Below are positions 1 through 7,376 of a DNA stretch of 7,376 nucleotides, one piece after another. The position numbers were made by a program, and so were the translations under genes. Source of the stretch: Pseudomonadota bacterium. GTDB lineage: Bacteria; Pseudomonadota; Gammaproteobacteria; Xanthomonadales; Rhodanobacteraceae. Below the pieces are notes generated by a model. The model was given only the letters and a program-made list of their open reading frames with translations. It ran no database searches and had not been told where the DNA came from. Location: the NCBI GenBank assembly GCA_025351555.1, contig JANXVS010000241.1, positions 1 through 7,376 on the forward strand, given 5' to 3'. The stretch's first letter is position 1. Every line of letters begins with the position of its first letter.

Positions 1-446
1 CCCGGCGCCGCGGCAACGGCCACACGTTGCCAATGAGTCGCGGTTACATCTTCGTCACCAAACAGAGCTGACAGATCGGTGGCGAGATCAGCGCTCGCCA
101 CCGGCAACGTGCGCGCACCGGCACGTGCGCGGATGCCTTGCGCGAGGCGGCTTTCGTGCTGCCAGTTGCGCCAAGTATAGAAATGCACATTGTCATCGAG
201 GACGAAAGGCGTGAACACGCCGCCATCGCCGACCCAGGCGTGTGTTCGCAACGTGGCGATATCCTCAATGCTGAACATCGCATCGTCGCCGAGTGCGGCA
301 CACGCGTGCCCCTGCCCTTCGGCCACGCTCACTGCGAACGCGGCGCGCGCGACCAGTTCCGAGCCGCTGCGCTCGCGCACCCAGCGCGATAGCGAATGAT
401 CGATAGCGCGACCGTCGACGGCTTGCAGGATCGCCGGCACAATCAT
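1..446 (-). CDS. recD: RecBCD subunit RecD, N-terminal 148 residues (partial, 3' end outside window)
   Basis: RecD is the 5'-3' SF1B helicase subunit of exonuclease V, the faster motor before Chi. Only its N-terminal domain, which contacts RecC, is present here. The reading frame opens at ATG 446-444, stays open for 148 codons and runs off the window at position 1. Recognisable stretches are GQGHACAALG (residues 45-54, compare GEGHVCLPLS in E. coli RecD), TPFVLDDNVHFYTWRNW near residues 79-95 (compare TPMILCGDRLYLNRMW), and HWQRVAVAAA at 138-147, which corresponds to NWQKVAAAVA just before the Walker A loop in E. coli. The ATPase motifs would therefore start almost immediately beyond the window edge and cannot be assessed. 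The start is chosen because its ATG overlaps the recB stop (ATGA) and follows a GAGAGGG Shine-Dalgarno-like stretch. The last gene in the visible operon. Identity is from remembered E. coli RecD similarity plus context. Confidence 0.93.
   Translation of the reverse strand, partial: MIVPAILQAVDGRAIDHSLSRWVRERSGSELVARAAFAVSVAEGQGHACAALGDDAMFSIEDIATLRTHAWVGDGGVFTPFVLDDNVHFYTWRNWQHESRLAQGIRARAGARTLPVASADLATDLSALFGDEDVTATHWQRVAVAAAP
443..446 (-). other. ATGA stop/start overlap joining recB and recD
   Basis: The minus strand reads ATGA at 446-443. ATG is the recD start and TGA the recB stop, a 4-nt overlap typical of translational coupling. Together with the upstream purine-rich site, it suggests the two subunits are made in linked amounts. 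Confidence 0.85.
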
Positions 447-3400
447 GCGACCCTCTCTGTGACGCCGGCGAAGGCATCGTCGAGCACCCGGATCAGCGCC
501 GGCGGCCATTGCCGACGCCAGACGCCCAGACCTGGCTGCAGGCCGACCGCGCGCAAGAACAAATACCAACTTTCGCCCAGATGTTGTTCAGGCGTATAGC
601 CATCCAGACGCTGAGCCAGGTAACGATGCAGCGCAACGGTGTACAGCAGCGCCTGCAGCTCGTAGTGGTGCTCGCTTATCGCCGCATCCAGTGCCACGTT
701 GGCGTAATCGGAAAGATGCGCGCCGAGCCAGTTGGTCTTGTAGTCCAGCACGTGATAGCGACCTGCATGGACGAAGATCAGATCGGCGAATCCGGTCAAC
801 ATGCCGTTGAGCATCGTCGCTTGCAGACTTGCCGGCACCACGGTGGCGCAGCCATGCGCCGCGCACAGCGCACGCAAATGCGCAATCGACACCTGTTGCG
901 CAGGAAACTGGAATTCAAATTCGGACACGCGCGCTTCTGGGGGTAGGGCCGACAGGCGCAGTCCATCGCCCAGATCGGCCTCGCGCACGCGATCCACCAT
1001 GCAGCCGACCAGTTCAAGCGGATCAGCTTTGAACTCGCCACTCGCGCGCACCGCCTGCGCCGTAAGTTGCGCGGCTAGCAAGCCGCGCTGTTCCGGCCAC
1101 ACGCGCCCGGGCTGCGCGCGTTCCAGCACATTGTGTACCGCTTCGCCGAAGCGTGGGCCGCGCAAGGGATGCAAGGCGCGCAGGCGCGGATCCTCAGCTT
1201 CATCGACCACTTTGTATTCCTCGCGCGTATCAGCGCCGATTGCTGCGTCAGGCTCAGCTTCGTCCGAAGCAGCCGATGCAGCAGCGATCATCTGCGCATG
1301 GCGCGTGAGGCTGCTGAAACTGTGCAGCCACTGAAATGCGCGCAGCGACGGCAACGGTTCACGCGCGGCGCGCGGTAACGGCGATTCCACCGGCGCCTGG
1401 AAGCTGATCATGGCGCCGACGCACGCTTCCACCACGGAGATACCATCAAGCTTCGCGGCAAGCTGGTCGAGGCCGGCTTCCCCCAGCGTCGCGTCGATGC
1501 GCAGTTGCGCCTGCCGGATCAGCACGTCGATCGCCGCCACCTGCCAAGCCAGATCGTCTGTGTCCGGATGCTTGTCTCGATCGACCCAATACACATGCAG
1601 CGCATGCTCGGCGCGGGTCATCGCAACATAAAGCAGGCGCAGGCGTTCCTGCAGATCCTCGCGAAAATGCCGCGCTCGATTCGCCGCGAAATTTACCGAG
1701 CCCAGGTCGACACATTCGCGCCCGGCGTCGTTATGAAAGTGCAGCACTTTCGGCGCCTGTTGCTTGTCGCGGCTGGAGATGCGCCAGGCCAGCGGCAGGA
1801 ACACGATCGGGAATTCAAGACCCTTGCTCGCGTGCAGGGTGAGCAATTGCACACGCCGTGAATCGCTTTCTATGCGCAACTGGCGCGCCTGCGCCGCGTC
1901 GCCGCCGTCGTCACCATCTTCGTCGCGGCGCATTGCGGCGAACCACGCATACAATCCATCCAACCCATGCCGCATGCTTTCTTCATCGGCCAGCAATTCG
2001 CCCAGATGGCGCAGATCCGTGATGGTGCGTTCGCCATCCGGTGCTGCCAGCAACCACGCACCCCGATATGCAAGCAAGGACTCGATCAGCGCCAGCACGC
2101 CGCGATTGCGTGCGAGCTCGCGCCAGTTCGCGAAGCGTTCGAGTTCTCGTTCGAAATCCTGTGCGTTATTTTGCCAGCGCACGAAGTCGGCGAAAGTCGC
2201 GCCTAGTAATCGCGTGGACAGAGCACCGCGCACGGCGCGGTCGTCGTCAGCGTTGTGCACGGCGTACAGGATCAGCTCCAGATCGCGGGCGATGTCGCCA
2301 TCAAACACGCTGGCGCGTCCGCTGCCGACACAAGGCACGCCGCGCGCGGCCAGCAACTTGCGCAGCGTGGCAATCTGCGCGTTCGTTGCCGTCAGCACGG
2401 CGATGTCACCGGGCGAGATGCGACGCCCGCCGATTGTGTAGTCCAGGTCGTTCAGCAATTCGGCGATGCGGTCGGCGCAATCGCTGAGGGCAAGCTTCTC
2501 AAGCTCGCCAAAACTGGTGAGCGGCTCGCCTTTCGTACCTACAGCGTCACCGCGGAAACGATGAATCGACAGCGGCGCAGCGACCGCTGCACCAGTGACT
2601 GCATAGGGTGTCAGGTCCGCCTTTCCGCTTGCCTGTACTTGTCGAAAGCGAATGCGCGAATCGTCGAAGCCACCATCAGTGTGCCCATAGAGTGCATTCA
2701 GCGCACCGATCAGTGCCGCACTGGAACGATGATTGATCGTGAGCGAATAGCGCTGCGTCACTTGGGCGCTTGCACGCAAATAGGCAGCGATATCGCCGCC
2801 GCGAAATCCGAAGATGGCCTGCTTGGGATCGCCGATCATCACCAGCGTGCCGCGCACCTCGCCTGTGTCGTCGCGATAGATGCGGTCGAAAATCTCGAAC
2901 TGGCGCTGGTCGGTGTCCTGGAATTCGTCGATCAGAGCGGCCGGGAACGCCTTGAACAAACTCTCGGCGAGACTTGCGTCGGCGTTGTCGCCAAGCAGGC
3001 GTGCATGCACGCCGTCGATCAGCATCGAGAACGTCTGCGCGTCACGCTGACGCGCACACCGCGGCAATTCCGTGCGGCAATAGGCCGCTGCTGCCGCAAG
3101 CACGGTGCCGCGGGCGAAAACCTTGTGGCATTTGAGCAAGTCGCGTAACTGCTGCAACAATTGGATCAATGGATGCTCGCGCAGATCCAATGGCGCAGAT
3201 TCAGGTTGTTGCTTTTCGATTTCTGCGGGATCGAAATACTTGTCGATGTACTCGCCAAGCGCGCCCGCAATGTCGTCATCGGATTCCAGCGCAGCCGCGA
3301 TCTTCAGCAATCGCGTGCGTAAGGCGCTATCAGTGCGTTTGAACAATTCTCTCTGTCCGAGTCGGCGAAGTTCGGCAATGTTTTCCTCGTGGCGCAGTTC

Positions 3401-4072
3401 GCCGATCTGCCGATCCATTTGCGCCAAGCCATCGGCTGCAATCATCAACGCATCGCCGGTGAGCAATCCGCCAAGATCACGCAGCAACCCTTCGGGACCG
3501 CCGGCCAACACGGCGGCTGCTTCGCGCGGATCGACGGTTCCGGACAGATAGCGCCGGCGCCAGAAATCCTCGACGCACTCGCGCAGCAATGCCTTCTCAT
3601 CAAGCAGCTTGTCAGCAGTGAACGTCGCGCCGCTTTCCAGGGGATGGTCGCGCTGGATGCGTTGGCACACGGAATGAAAGGTGGCGATCGGCGCACGATC
3701 GAAATCAATGCGCGCGATCTGGATACGGCGCAGCGTCGGCGCGATATCAGTGGAAAAATTCGTATCGAGCCACGCCGCAAGGCAATTTCCGTCAACTACC
3801 CTCGATTCGCGCGCGCTACCGTCAAGCCATTGTTCGGCTTCCACCAGCCGCCGGCGCAGGCGTTCGCGCAGTTCCTGCGCGGCAGCGTCGGTGAACGTCG
3901 TCACCAGAATCTGTTCCACACGAAGACCGCGTTCGAGCAACAGGCGCAGATAAATCAGGCCGATGTTGAAAGTCTTGCCTGTTCCGGCACTGGCTTCGAT
4001 CAGCACGCGGCCATCCAGCGGCATGCGCTGCCACTCGAGCGGCGGCAATGTCGGAATCGGCGCAACCGTCAT
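443..4072 (-). CDS. recB: RecBCD subunit RecB, 3'-5' helicase and nuclease (complete, 1209 aa)
   Basis: RecB is the 3'-5' SF1A helicase and sole nuclease of exonuclease V, and it loads RecA after Chi. The length, 1209 aa, is close to E. coli RecB (1180 aa). Helicase motifs in order: Walker A ASAGTGKT (27-34, catalytic K33); motif Ia VTTFTDAAAQELRERL (57-72); TFHSVC (131-136, where E. coli has TIHGFC); Walker B IDEFQDTD (381-388); motif III IGDPKQAIFGFRGGD (413-427); motif IV NHRS (447-450); LTLHASKGLEFP (744-755); and LLYVAMTRAEH (813-823, motif VI with R820). An Ala/Asp/Glu-rich tether near 930-950 leads to the nuclease domain. Its active site is intact: H980, D1097, D1110 and K1112 (GFADLIF and VLDYKTNWLG), with the same D-D-K spacing as E. 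coli D1067/D1080/K1082, plus QxxxY at Q1140-Y1144. The start is ATG 4072-4070, overlapping the recC stop; the N-terminus aligns with E. coli RecB, with Walker A four residues later. No frameshift or missing catalytic residue is visible. AddA is the main alternative, but neighbours RecC and RecD exclude it. Confidence 0.98.
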   Translation of the reverse strand: MTVAPIPTLPPLEWQRMPLDGRVLIEASAGTGKTFNIGLIYLRLLLERGLRVEQILVTTFTDAAAQELRERLRRRLVEAEQWLDGSARESRVVDGNCLAAWLDTNFSTDIAPTLRRIQIARIDFDRAPIATFHSVCQRIQRDHPLESGATFTADKLLDEKALLRECVEDFWRRRYLSGTVDPREAAAVLAGGPEGLLRDLGGLLTGDALMIAADGLAQMDRQIGELRHEENIAELRRLGQRELFKRTDSALRTRLLKIAAALESDDDIAGALGEYIDKYFDPAEIEKQQPESAPLDLREHPLIQLLQQLRDLLKCHKVFARGTVLAAAAAYCRTELPRCARQRDAQTFSMLIDGVHARLLGDNADASLAESLFKAFPAALIDEFQDTDQRQFEIFDRIYRDDTGEVRGTLVMIGDPKQAIFGFRGGDIAAYLRASAQVTQRYSLTINHRSSAALIGALNALYGHTDGGFDDSRIRFRQVQASGKADLTPYAVTGAAVAAPLSIHRFRGDAVGTKGEPLTSFGELEKLALSDCADRIAELLNDLDYTIGGRRISPGDIAVLTATNAQIATLRKLLAARGVPCVGSGRASVFDGDIARDLELILYAVHNADDDRAVRGALSTRLLGATFADFVRWQNNAQDFERELERFANWRELARNRGVLALIESLLAYRGAWLLAAPDGERTITDLRHLGELLADEESMRHGLDGLYAWFAAMRRDEDGDDGGDAAQARQLRIESDSRRVQLLTLHASKGLEFPIVFLPLAWRISSRDKQQAPKVLHFHNDAGRECVDLGSVNFAANRARHFREDLQERLRLLYVAMTRAEHALHVYWVDRDKHPDTDDLAWQVAAIDVLIRQAQLRIDATLGEAGLDQLAAKLDGISVVEACVGAMISFQAPVESPLPRAAREPLPSLRAFQWLHSFSSLTRHAQMIAAASAASDEAEPDAAIGADTREEYKVVDEAEDPRLRALHPLRGPRFGEAVHNVLERAQPGRVWPEQRGLLAAQLTAQAVRASGEFKADPLELVGCMVDRVREADLGDGLRLSALPPEARVSEFEFQFPAQQVSIAHLRALCAAHGCATVVPASLQATMLNGMLTGFADLIFVHAGRYHVLDYKTNWLGAHLSDYANVALDAAISEHHYELQALLYTVALHRYLAQRLDGYTPEQHLGESWYLFLRAVGLQPGLGVWRRQWPPALIRVLDDAFAGVTERVA
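451..457 (-). promoter_or_regulatory. Ribosome binding site of recD
   Basis: Read on the minus strand, GAGAGGG lies 4 nt before the recD ATG and inside the last codons of recB (Glu-Arg-Val). It is a good purine-rich Shine-Dalgarno match at a slightly short spacing. It supports the ATG at 446-444 as the recD start and would allow re-initiation by ribosomes finishing recB. Confidence 0.6.
4069..4072 (-). other. ATGA stop/start overlap joining recC and recB
   Basis: The minus strand reads ATGA at 4072-4069. ATG begins recB and TGA ends recC, the same 4-nt arrangement as at the recB/recD junction. There is no room for ptrA, which lies between these genes in E. coli. Confidence 0.85.
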
Positions 4073-7000
4073 GCCCGGGATTTCCGTGCGACCAACGCAG
4101 CGTTCTGCAGCAGCACGCGACGCTGCGGATCGAGCACCCCGGCCACAAGTTCGGTAGCGGCGATGAAATGTGCGTGTGCCGGCAAATCGCGGTCCAGAAA
4201 ATCCAGATCGCGGGCGAGCAGGCCAGCGTAGCCGGGCGCGTAGTCGCGTTCGCCAATGCCGGCGAAGTCACCACCCTGCCACGCGTTACGCGCCGCTACG
4301 TCGCGTTTATCCGCATCGGCCGTCGCCCATTCCCAGGCGGTTTTCGGGAAATAGAGCGCGGGCTGCATGTGCGCTGCCTGACTGGCGCGAATGAGACGGC
4401 GCAGGCCTTCGCGCAATTGCTCATCGCTCTGGACAAGAATCGATTCAAGCAGCACGGGCGACGACGCTGCTCCAGTGGATTTTTGCGCATTTTCCACAAA
4501 GCACGCCGATACGCTTGCGCCCATTGCCAGCCGCAACGCGGCCCAATCGATGAAGAACGGCAGCAGTTCACGGAACTCGGCGCTGCCGCCGGGTTTGGCG
4601 TCGAACAGGCGCAGGCTGCCATCGGCGATGCGGAAAACGCGCTCGACGACGCCAGTCAGGCGCAGACTATCGCCTAGATCCAGATCAATCGGCTGCGCGG
4701 CCCGCTCTGGCCGCTCGCCGAGCGCTACGCGCGCCGCGCCAAGCGCCGCGAGCGCGTCCTCTCGCGCCTGCGTGTAGGCCCGGTTGCCCGCTGCACCTGC
4801 CGCCAATGTGCCCGACAGCGATAGCCAGTCCGGCGGCGTTGATGGCAAGCTTGATGCGCCAGCGGCGAGCGCATCGAACAGCAGTCGACGATCAATGCGT
4901 TCGCGCCGATCAGGTTTGGATTCCAGCGGCTCGCGGTCGGACCAGCTGTCGTCATCGAGCGCAGCCAGACTTACGCCGGCGCTATCCAACAACACGTTAC
5001 GCGCCGGATCGCGCCAGTAGTGCTTGAGAGCAGTGAGGGAGACGTCGCCACCGGCTTCGTTCGCCGTGGGCGTGTTCGCCGTATCGAGGAAATTCTCGAT
5101 GCGCCGCGCACCCGCAGCAGCCAGATCGGCGAAGGTAGCAGCGTAGCTGAACAGCCGCGGATCGTGACGCGATGTTCCGTCTGCAGCGACGTCATTGTCG
5201 CGACGATAGTAGCGTGCGTCGAACGGTTGCAGCGGATGATGCAGCAGCCACGGCCGTGGTGCGTCATCGTTCGCTTGCAGCCCATGCTGCGTGTCGAGAA
5301 ATTGCAGCAATTCGGCCAGCGGCGATGCCGGATTACGCGGCTTGGCGTCGCGCACGCCCTCGCCGACGTAGCTGATGTGCAGGTGGTCGCGTGCGGACAT
5401 CAGCGCTTCGAGAAACAGATAGCGATCTTCGCTGCGCGCATCGCGGTCGCCGCGTCGCGGCTCGGTGAGCATGCGATTCAAGCCGGCGTCGCCGCTCGCG
5501 CGTGGAAATTCGCCTTCGTTCATGCCGATCAGACACACGATGCGGAACGGAATCGAGCGTTGCGGCACCAGACCGCAGAAAGTAACGCCACCAAGCAAGA
5601 AGGGTTGGCGCTCTGAAACACCGTCGAGTGCATCGCGCAGGGCATCGCGCACTACGCTCCACGGCAGCATCGTCTCGCGCCCCGCAGCGTCGGCCTGCGT
5701 GGCGAAATCGGCGACGAGGCGACGCAAGGTATCGAGTGCGGATTGCTCGTCGTCGTCGCGCGGATCGGCCTGAAACATCACGTCGATGAGATCCAGCAGC
5801 CAGTCGCTCCACGCGGCGAGCGGTCGCGGCATGGCAAAGCCTTCGCGTGCGCGGCGCAGTTGGCCGAGCAGGTGATCGAGCTGACCGAGCGCTTCCACCG
5901 CGCTGCCGGCGATGCCTTGCAGTGGCAGGATGCCGTCGCACAGCTCGGTGGTTTCACCGACAAGCAAGCCCGCATACATCCGGTCGAAGCCGAATTGCCA
6001 GGAGTTCGCCGCGATCGGCGCCGCGCCAGCCTGCACCTTCATGTCGGCGTCCAGGCCCCACGCAATCCGCGCCCGTCGCAGCCAGCGCTCCAGAGTTTCG
6101 CGGCTATCGGCATCGATGCCGAATCGCCGCGCCACCGCCGGCACGTCGAGAAAATCCAGTACTTCGCTTACCAGGAAGCGACTCTCGGCCAGATCCAGCA
6201 TGCGTAGAAACGCGTCCATCAGCGGATGCGTGCGCGCCAGGCCCACGTCGGCCAGGTGCCAGGGAAGATGTGCGGGATTTAATTCGTAGCGCGCCGCCGC
6301 GCCGAAAACCGCTGGTAAGTACGGCGCATAGGCGGTGATGTTGGGCGCCATCACTACGATGTCGCGGTGCTGCAGATTGGCATCGTCGGCAAGCGCGCGC
6401 AGCAGCGCATCCTTTAGCGCCTCCAGCTCGCGCAGGCGCGTGTGGCAGGCATGCACGCGCAGGCTGGCGTCACTGCGCAGCATGAGCAGCGATTCATGGA
6501 ATTTTTCCGCATTTTCCACATTTGCCAGAACGCTAGCGCCAACGAGATCTGGCTGGCAACAGCGAATGCTCGATTGCAGGTGCGCCAGCAGCGATTGCGC
6601 ATCCGCCAGCGGTTCGGCCTCGTCCAGCGGATCGCGCTCGATGCTCGCATCACGATCATCCAGTTCGATGCAAAAATCCTGCGCCATGCGCCCCAGCGAC
6701 ACCAGCAGCGGATGGCCGATCTCGTAGTACAACGCCTCCGCATCCCCCTGCATCTTCAACAGCGCGCGGCGCGAGCGCAGATCGGCCCAATACTCGCGGC
6801 AGGGATCGGGAAAGTACAGATGTACACAACGCTGCTGCGCCAGCGCGTGCAGCGCGGCGAGGATATCCGGCGGCAGATGGCTGATGCCGAAAACATGCAG
6901 TGGCAAGGTTTCGCCATCGCCCTGGGCTGCCAGCGCGAGGCACAGGGCCGCATGGCGCTGCGCGCGATGCGGCGCACCGATCGCCGCCTGCACTTTACGC

Positions 7001-7376
7001 CACAAGGTGGCTTGCCAATGCTCGCCGCGCGCCGAACCGCGCTCCCAGGCCAATATCCAATCCGGCCGGTAGATCAGGTACTGCGTGAACACGCCGGCCA
7101 GATGCTCGGCCAGTTGAAAGCGGCGGCGGTCGCCATCGGTACCGGTCAGATACGCGACGAGTTGCGCTGAATCCAACGCCGGCAAAGCGCGGAAAATATG
7201 CCAGCGCAGGAATTGCCGCCGATACGGGCCACCGACCAAAGTCGCGTCACCGAGGGTGCTACGTGCCGCGCGCTCAAGCCATTCCCAAGGCAGGATCATG
7301 TCGAAATTCGCGGCGATGCCGTGCCCGCCCCTCACCCCGGTACGGCGCGCAAAGTCGCCCAGCAACCAGCGCCGCA
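4069..7376 (-). CDS. recC: RecBCD subunit RecC, Chi-recognition and scaffold subunit (partial, 5' end outside window)
   Basis: RecC is the non-catalytic subunit that splits the incoming duplex, channels both strands and recognises Chi in the 3' strand. The frame is open from the TGA at 4071-4069 to the window edge, about 1101 codons; E. coli RecC has 1122 aa. The TTG at 7365-7363 can be read as a start, but a conserved-looking Trp codon (7368-7366, compare QWLQ in E. coli) precedes it. Roughly 40-45 N-terminal residues probably lie outside the window. Numbering from that TTG as 1, landmarks shared with E. coli are GIAANFD (16-22), FQLAEHLAGVFTQYLIYRPDW (83-103), DIVVMAPNI (335-343), RSIPFRIVCLIGMNEGEFPR (603-622) and GDRDARSEDRYLFLEAL (639-655). 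These belong to the two helicase-like domains, which lack working ATPase motifs: no Walker A is visible, as expected for RecC. The C-terminal part is a degenerate nuclease-like domain. First gene in the visible operon; its promoter is not in the window. Confidence 0.96.
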   Translation of the reverse strand, partial: RRWLLGDFARRTGVRGGHGIAANFDMILPWEWLERAARSTLGDATLVGGPYRRQFLRWHIFRALPALDSAQLVAYLTGTDGDRRRFQLAEHLAGVFTQYLIYRPDWILAWERGSARGEHWQATLWRKVQAAIGAPHRAQRHAALCLALAAQGDGETLPLHVFGISHLPPDILAALHALAQQRCVHLYFPDPCREYWADLRSRRALLKMQGDAEALYYEIGHPLLVSLGRMAQDFCIELDDRDASIERDPLDEAEPLADAQSLLAHLQSSIRCCQPDLVGASVLANVENAEKFHESLLMLRSDASLRVHACHTRLRELEALKDALLRALADDANLQHRDIVVMAPNITAYAPYLPAVFGAAARYELNPAHLPWHLADVGLARTHPLMDAFLRMLDLAESRFLVSEVLDFLDVPAVARRFGIDADSRETLERWLRRARIAWGLDADMKVQAGAAPIAANSWQFGFDRMYAGLLVGETTELCDGILPLQGIAGSAVEALGQLDHLLGQLRRAREGFAMPRPLAAWSDWLLDLIDVMFQADPRDDDEQSALDTLRRLVADFATQADAAGRETMLPWSVVRDALRDALDGVSERQPFLLGGVTFCGLVPQRSIPFRIVCLIGMNEGEFPRASGDAGLNRMLTEPRRGDRDARSEDRYLFLEALMSARDHLHISYVGEGVRDAKPRNPASPLAELLQFLDTQHGLQANDDAPRPWLLHHPLQPFDARYYRRDNDVAADGTSRHDPRLFSYAATFADLAAAGARRIENFLDTANTPTANEAGGDVSLTALKHYWRDPARNVLLDSAGVSLAALDDDSWSDREPLESKPDRRERIDRRLLFDALAAGASSLPSTPPDWLSLSGTLAAGAAGNRAYTQAREDALAALGAARVALGERPERAAQPIDLDLGDSLRLTGVVERVFRIADGSLRLFDAKPGGSAEFRELLPFFIDWAALRLAMGASVSACFVENAQKSTGAASSPVLLESILVQSDEQLREGLRRLIRASQAAHMQPALYFPKTAWEWATADADKRDVAARNAWQGGDFAGIGERDYAPGYAGLLARDLDFLDRDLPAHAHFIAATELVAGVLDPQRRVLLQNAALVARKSRA
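4081..4086 (-). promoter_or_regulatory. Weak ribosome binding site of recB
   Basis: The minus strand reads CGGAAA 8 nt before the recB ATG, within the final codons of recC (Arg-Lys-Ser). It is only a partial Shine-Dalgarno match, weaker than the recD site, so recB translation probably depends on ribosomes arriving from recC. Confidence 0.4.

Noticed and set aside
1764..2441. Plus-strand open frame (225 codons) opposite recB
   Set aside because: Ser/Arg/Ala-rich translation typical of an out-of-frame reading of GC-rich coding sequence; no domain seen.
2255..3148. Long plus-strand open frame (297 codons) opposite recB
   Set aside because: It lies wholly antisense to the helicase core of recB, which has all motifs intact. 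The translation shows no recognisable domain, and long antisense frames are expected in GC-rich coding DNA.
3841..3848. E. coli-type Chi octamer GCTGGTGG on the minus strand inside recB
   Set aside because: One copy in a window this size has a chance expectation of roughly 0.2 over both strands, and it simply encodes Leu-Val within recB. RecC pocket divergence also makes E. coli Chi specificity uncertain here.
3389..4231. Long plus-strand open frame (280 codons) spanning the recC/recB junction
   Set aside because: It is antisense to conserved recB N-terminal and recC C-terminal coding, with Arg/Ala/Gln-rich low-information translation and no family resemblance.
4486..6520. 13-base direct repeat CGCATTTTCCACA at 4486-4498 and 6508-6520, both encoding VENA(Q/E)K in RecC
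   Set aside because: The similarity does not extend beyond about six codons and the two sites are in unrelated parts of RecC, so chance or codon preference is enough to explain it.
6442..7170. Plus-strand open frame (242 codons) opposite recC
   Set aside because: A shadow of recC: it covers the conserved YRPDW region on the opposite strand, and its own translation suggests no protein family.
7363..7365. TTG as the recC start codon
   Set aside because: The frame stays open upstream to the window edge, includes a Trp that matches E. coli RecC, and the homologue has about 40 more residues before this point.

Overview
This window is an ordinary housekeeping DNA-repair locus. It holds the recC-recB-recD operon for the RecBCD (exonuclease V) helicase-nuclease, read entirely on the minus strand. 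In transcription order (high to low coordinates) there is recC (4069-7376, missing its 5' end), complete recB (443-4072) and the first 148 codons of recD (1-446, missing the rest). About 60% GC by eye and proteins that align well with the E. coli RecBCD subunits point to a gammaproteobacterium. The contiguous order recC-recB-recD, without the ptrA (protease III) gene that separates recC from recB in E. coli, fits pseudomonad- or xanthomonad-type lineages. The Trp/Arg-rich RecC N-terminus made me favour Xanthomonadales (Rhodanobacteraceae-like), but that is an inference from memory of the families and not a database result.

Layout. Coding density is essentially 100%, with no intergenic DNA. 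The recC stop and recB start share the tetranucleotide ATGA (positions 4072-4069), and so do the recB stop and recD start (446-443). Both junctions look translationally coupled. The promoter and true recC start lie beyond position 7376, and the recD ATPase core and any terminator lie before position 1. I see no RNA genes, mobile elements, CRISPR arrays or long repeats.

How the genes work together. RecB is a 3'-5' SF1A helicase with a C-terminal PD-(D/E)XK nuclease. RecD is a 5'-3' SF1B helicase. RecC holds the complex together, splits the duplex and scans the 3' strand for Chi. The complex loads on double-strand ends, degrades DNA until Chi, then loads RecA on the 3' tail. All RecB catalytic motifs and the nuclease residues are intact, so the system looks functional.

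I found no undescribed system. The observations worth a second look are divergence at several RecC positions that line the E. coli Chi-recognition channel, a His in place of the aromatic residue in RecB motif IV (NHRS), and the two identical ATGA couplings.
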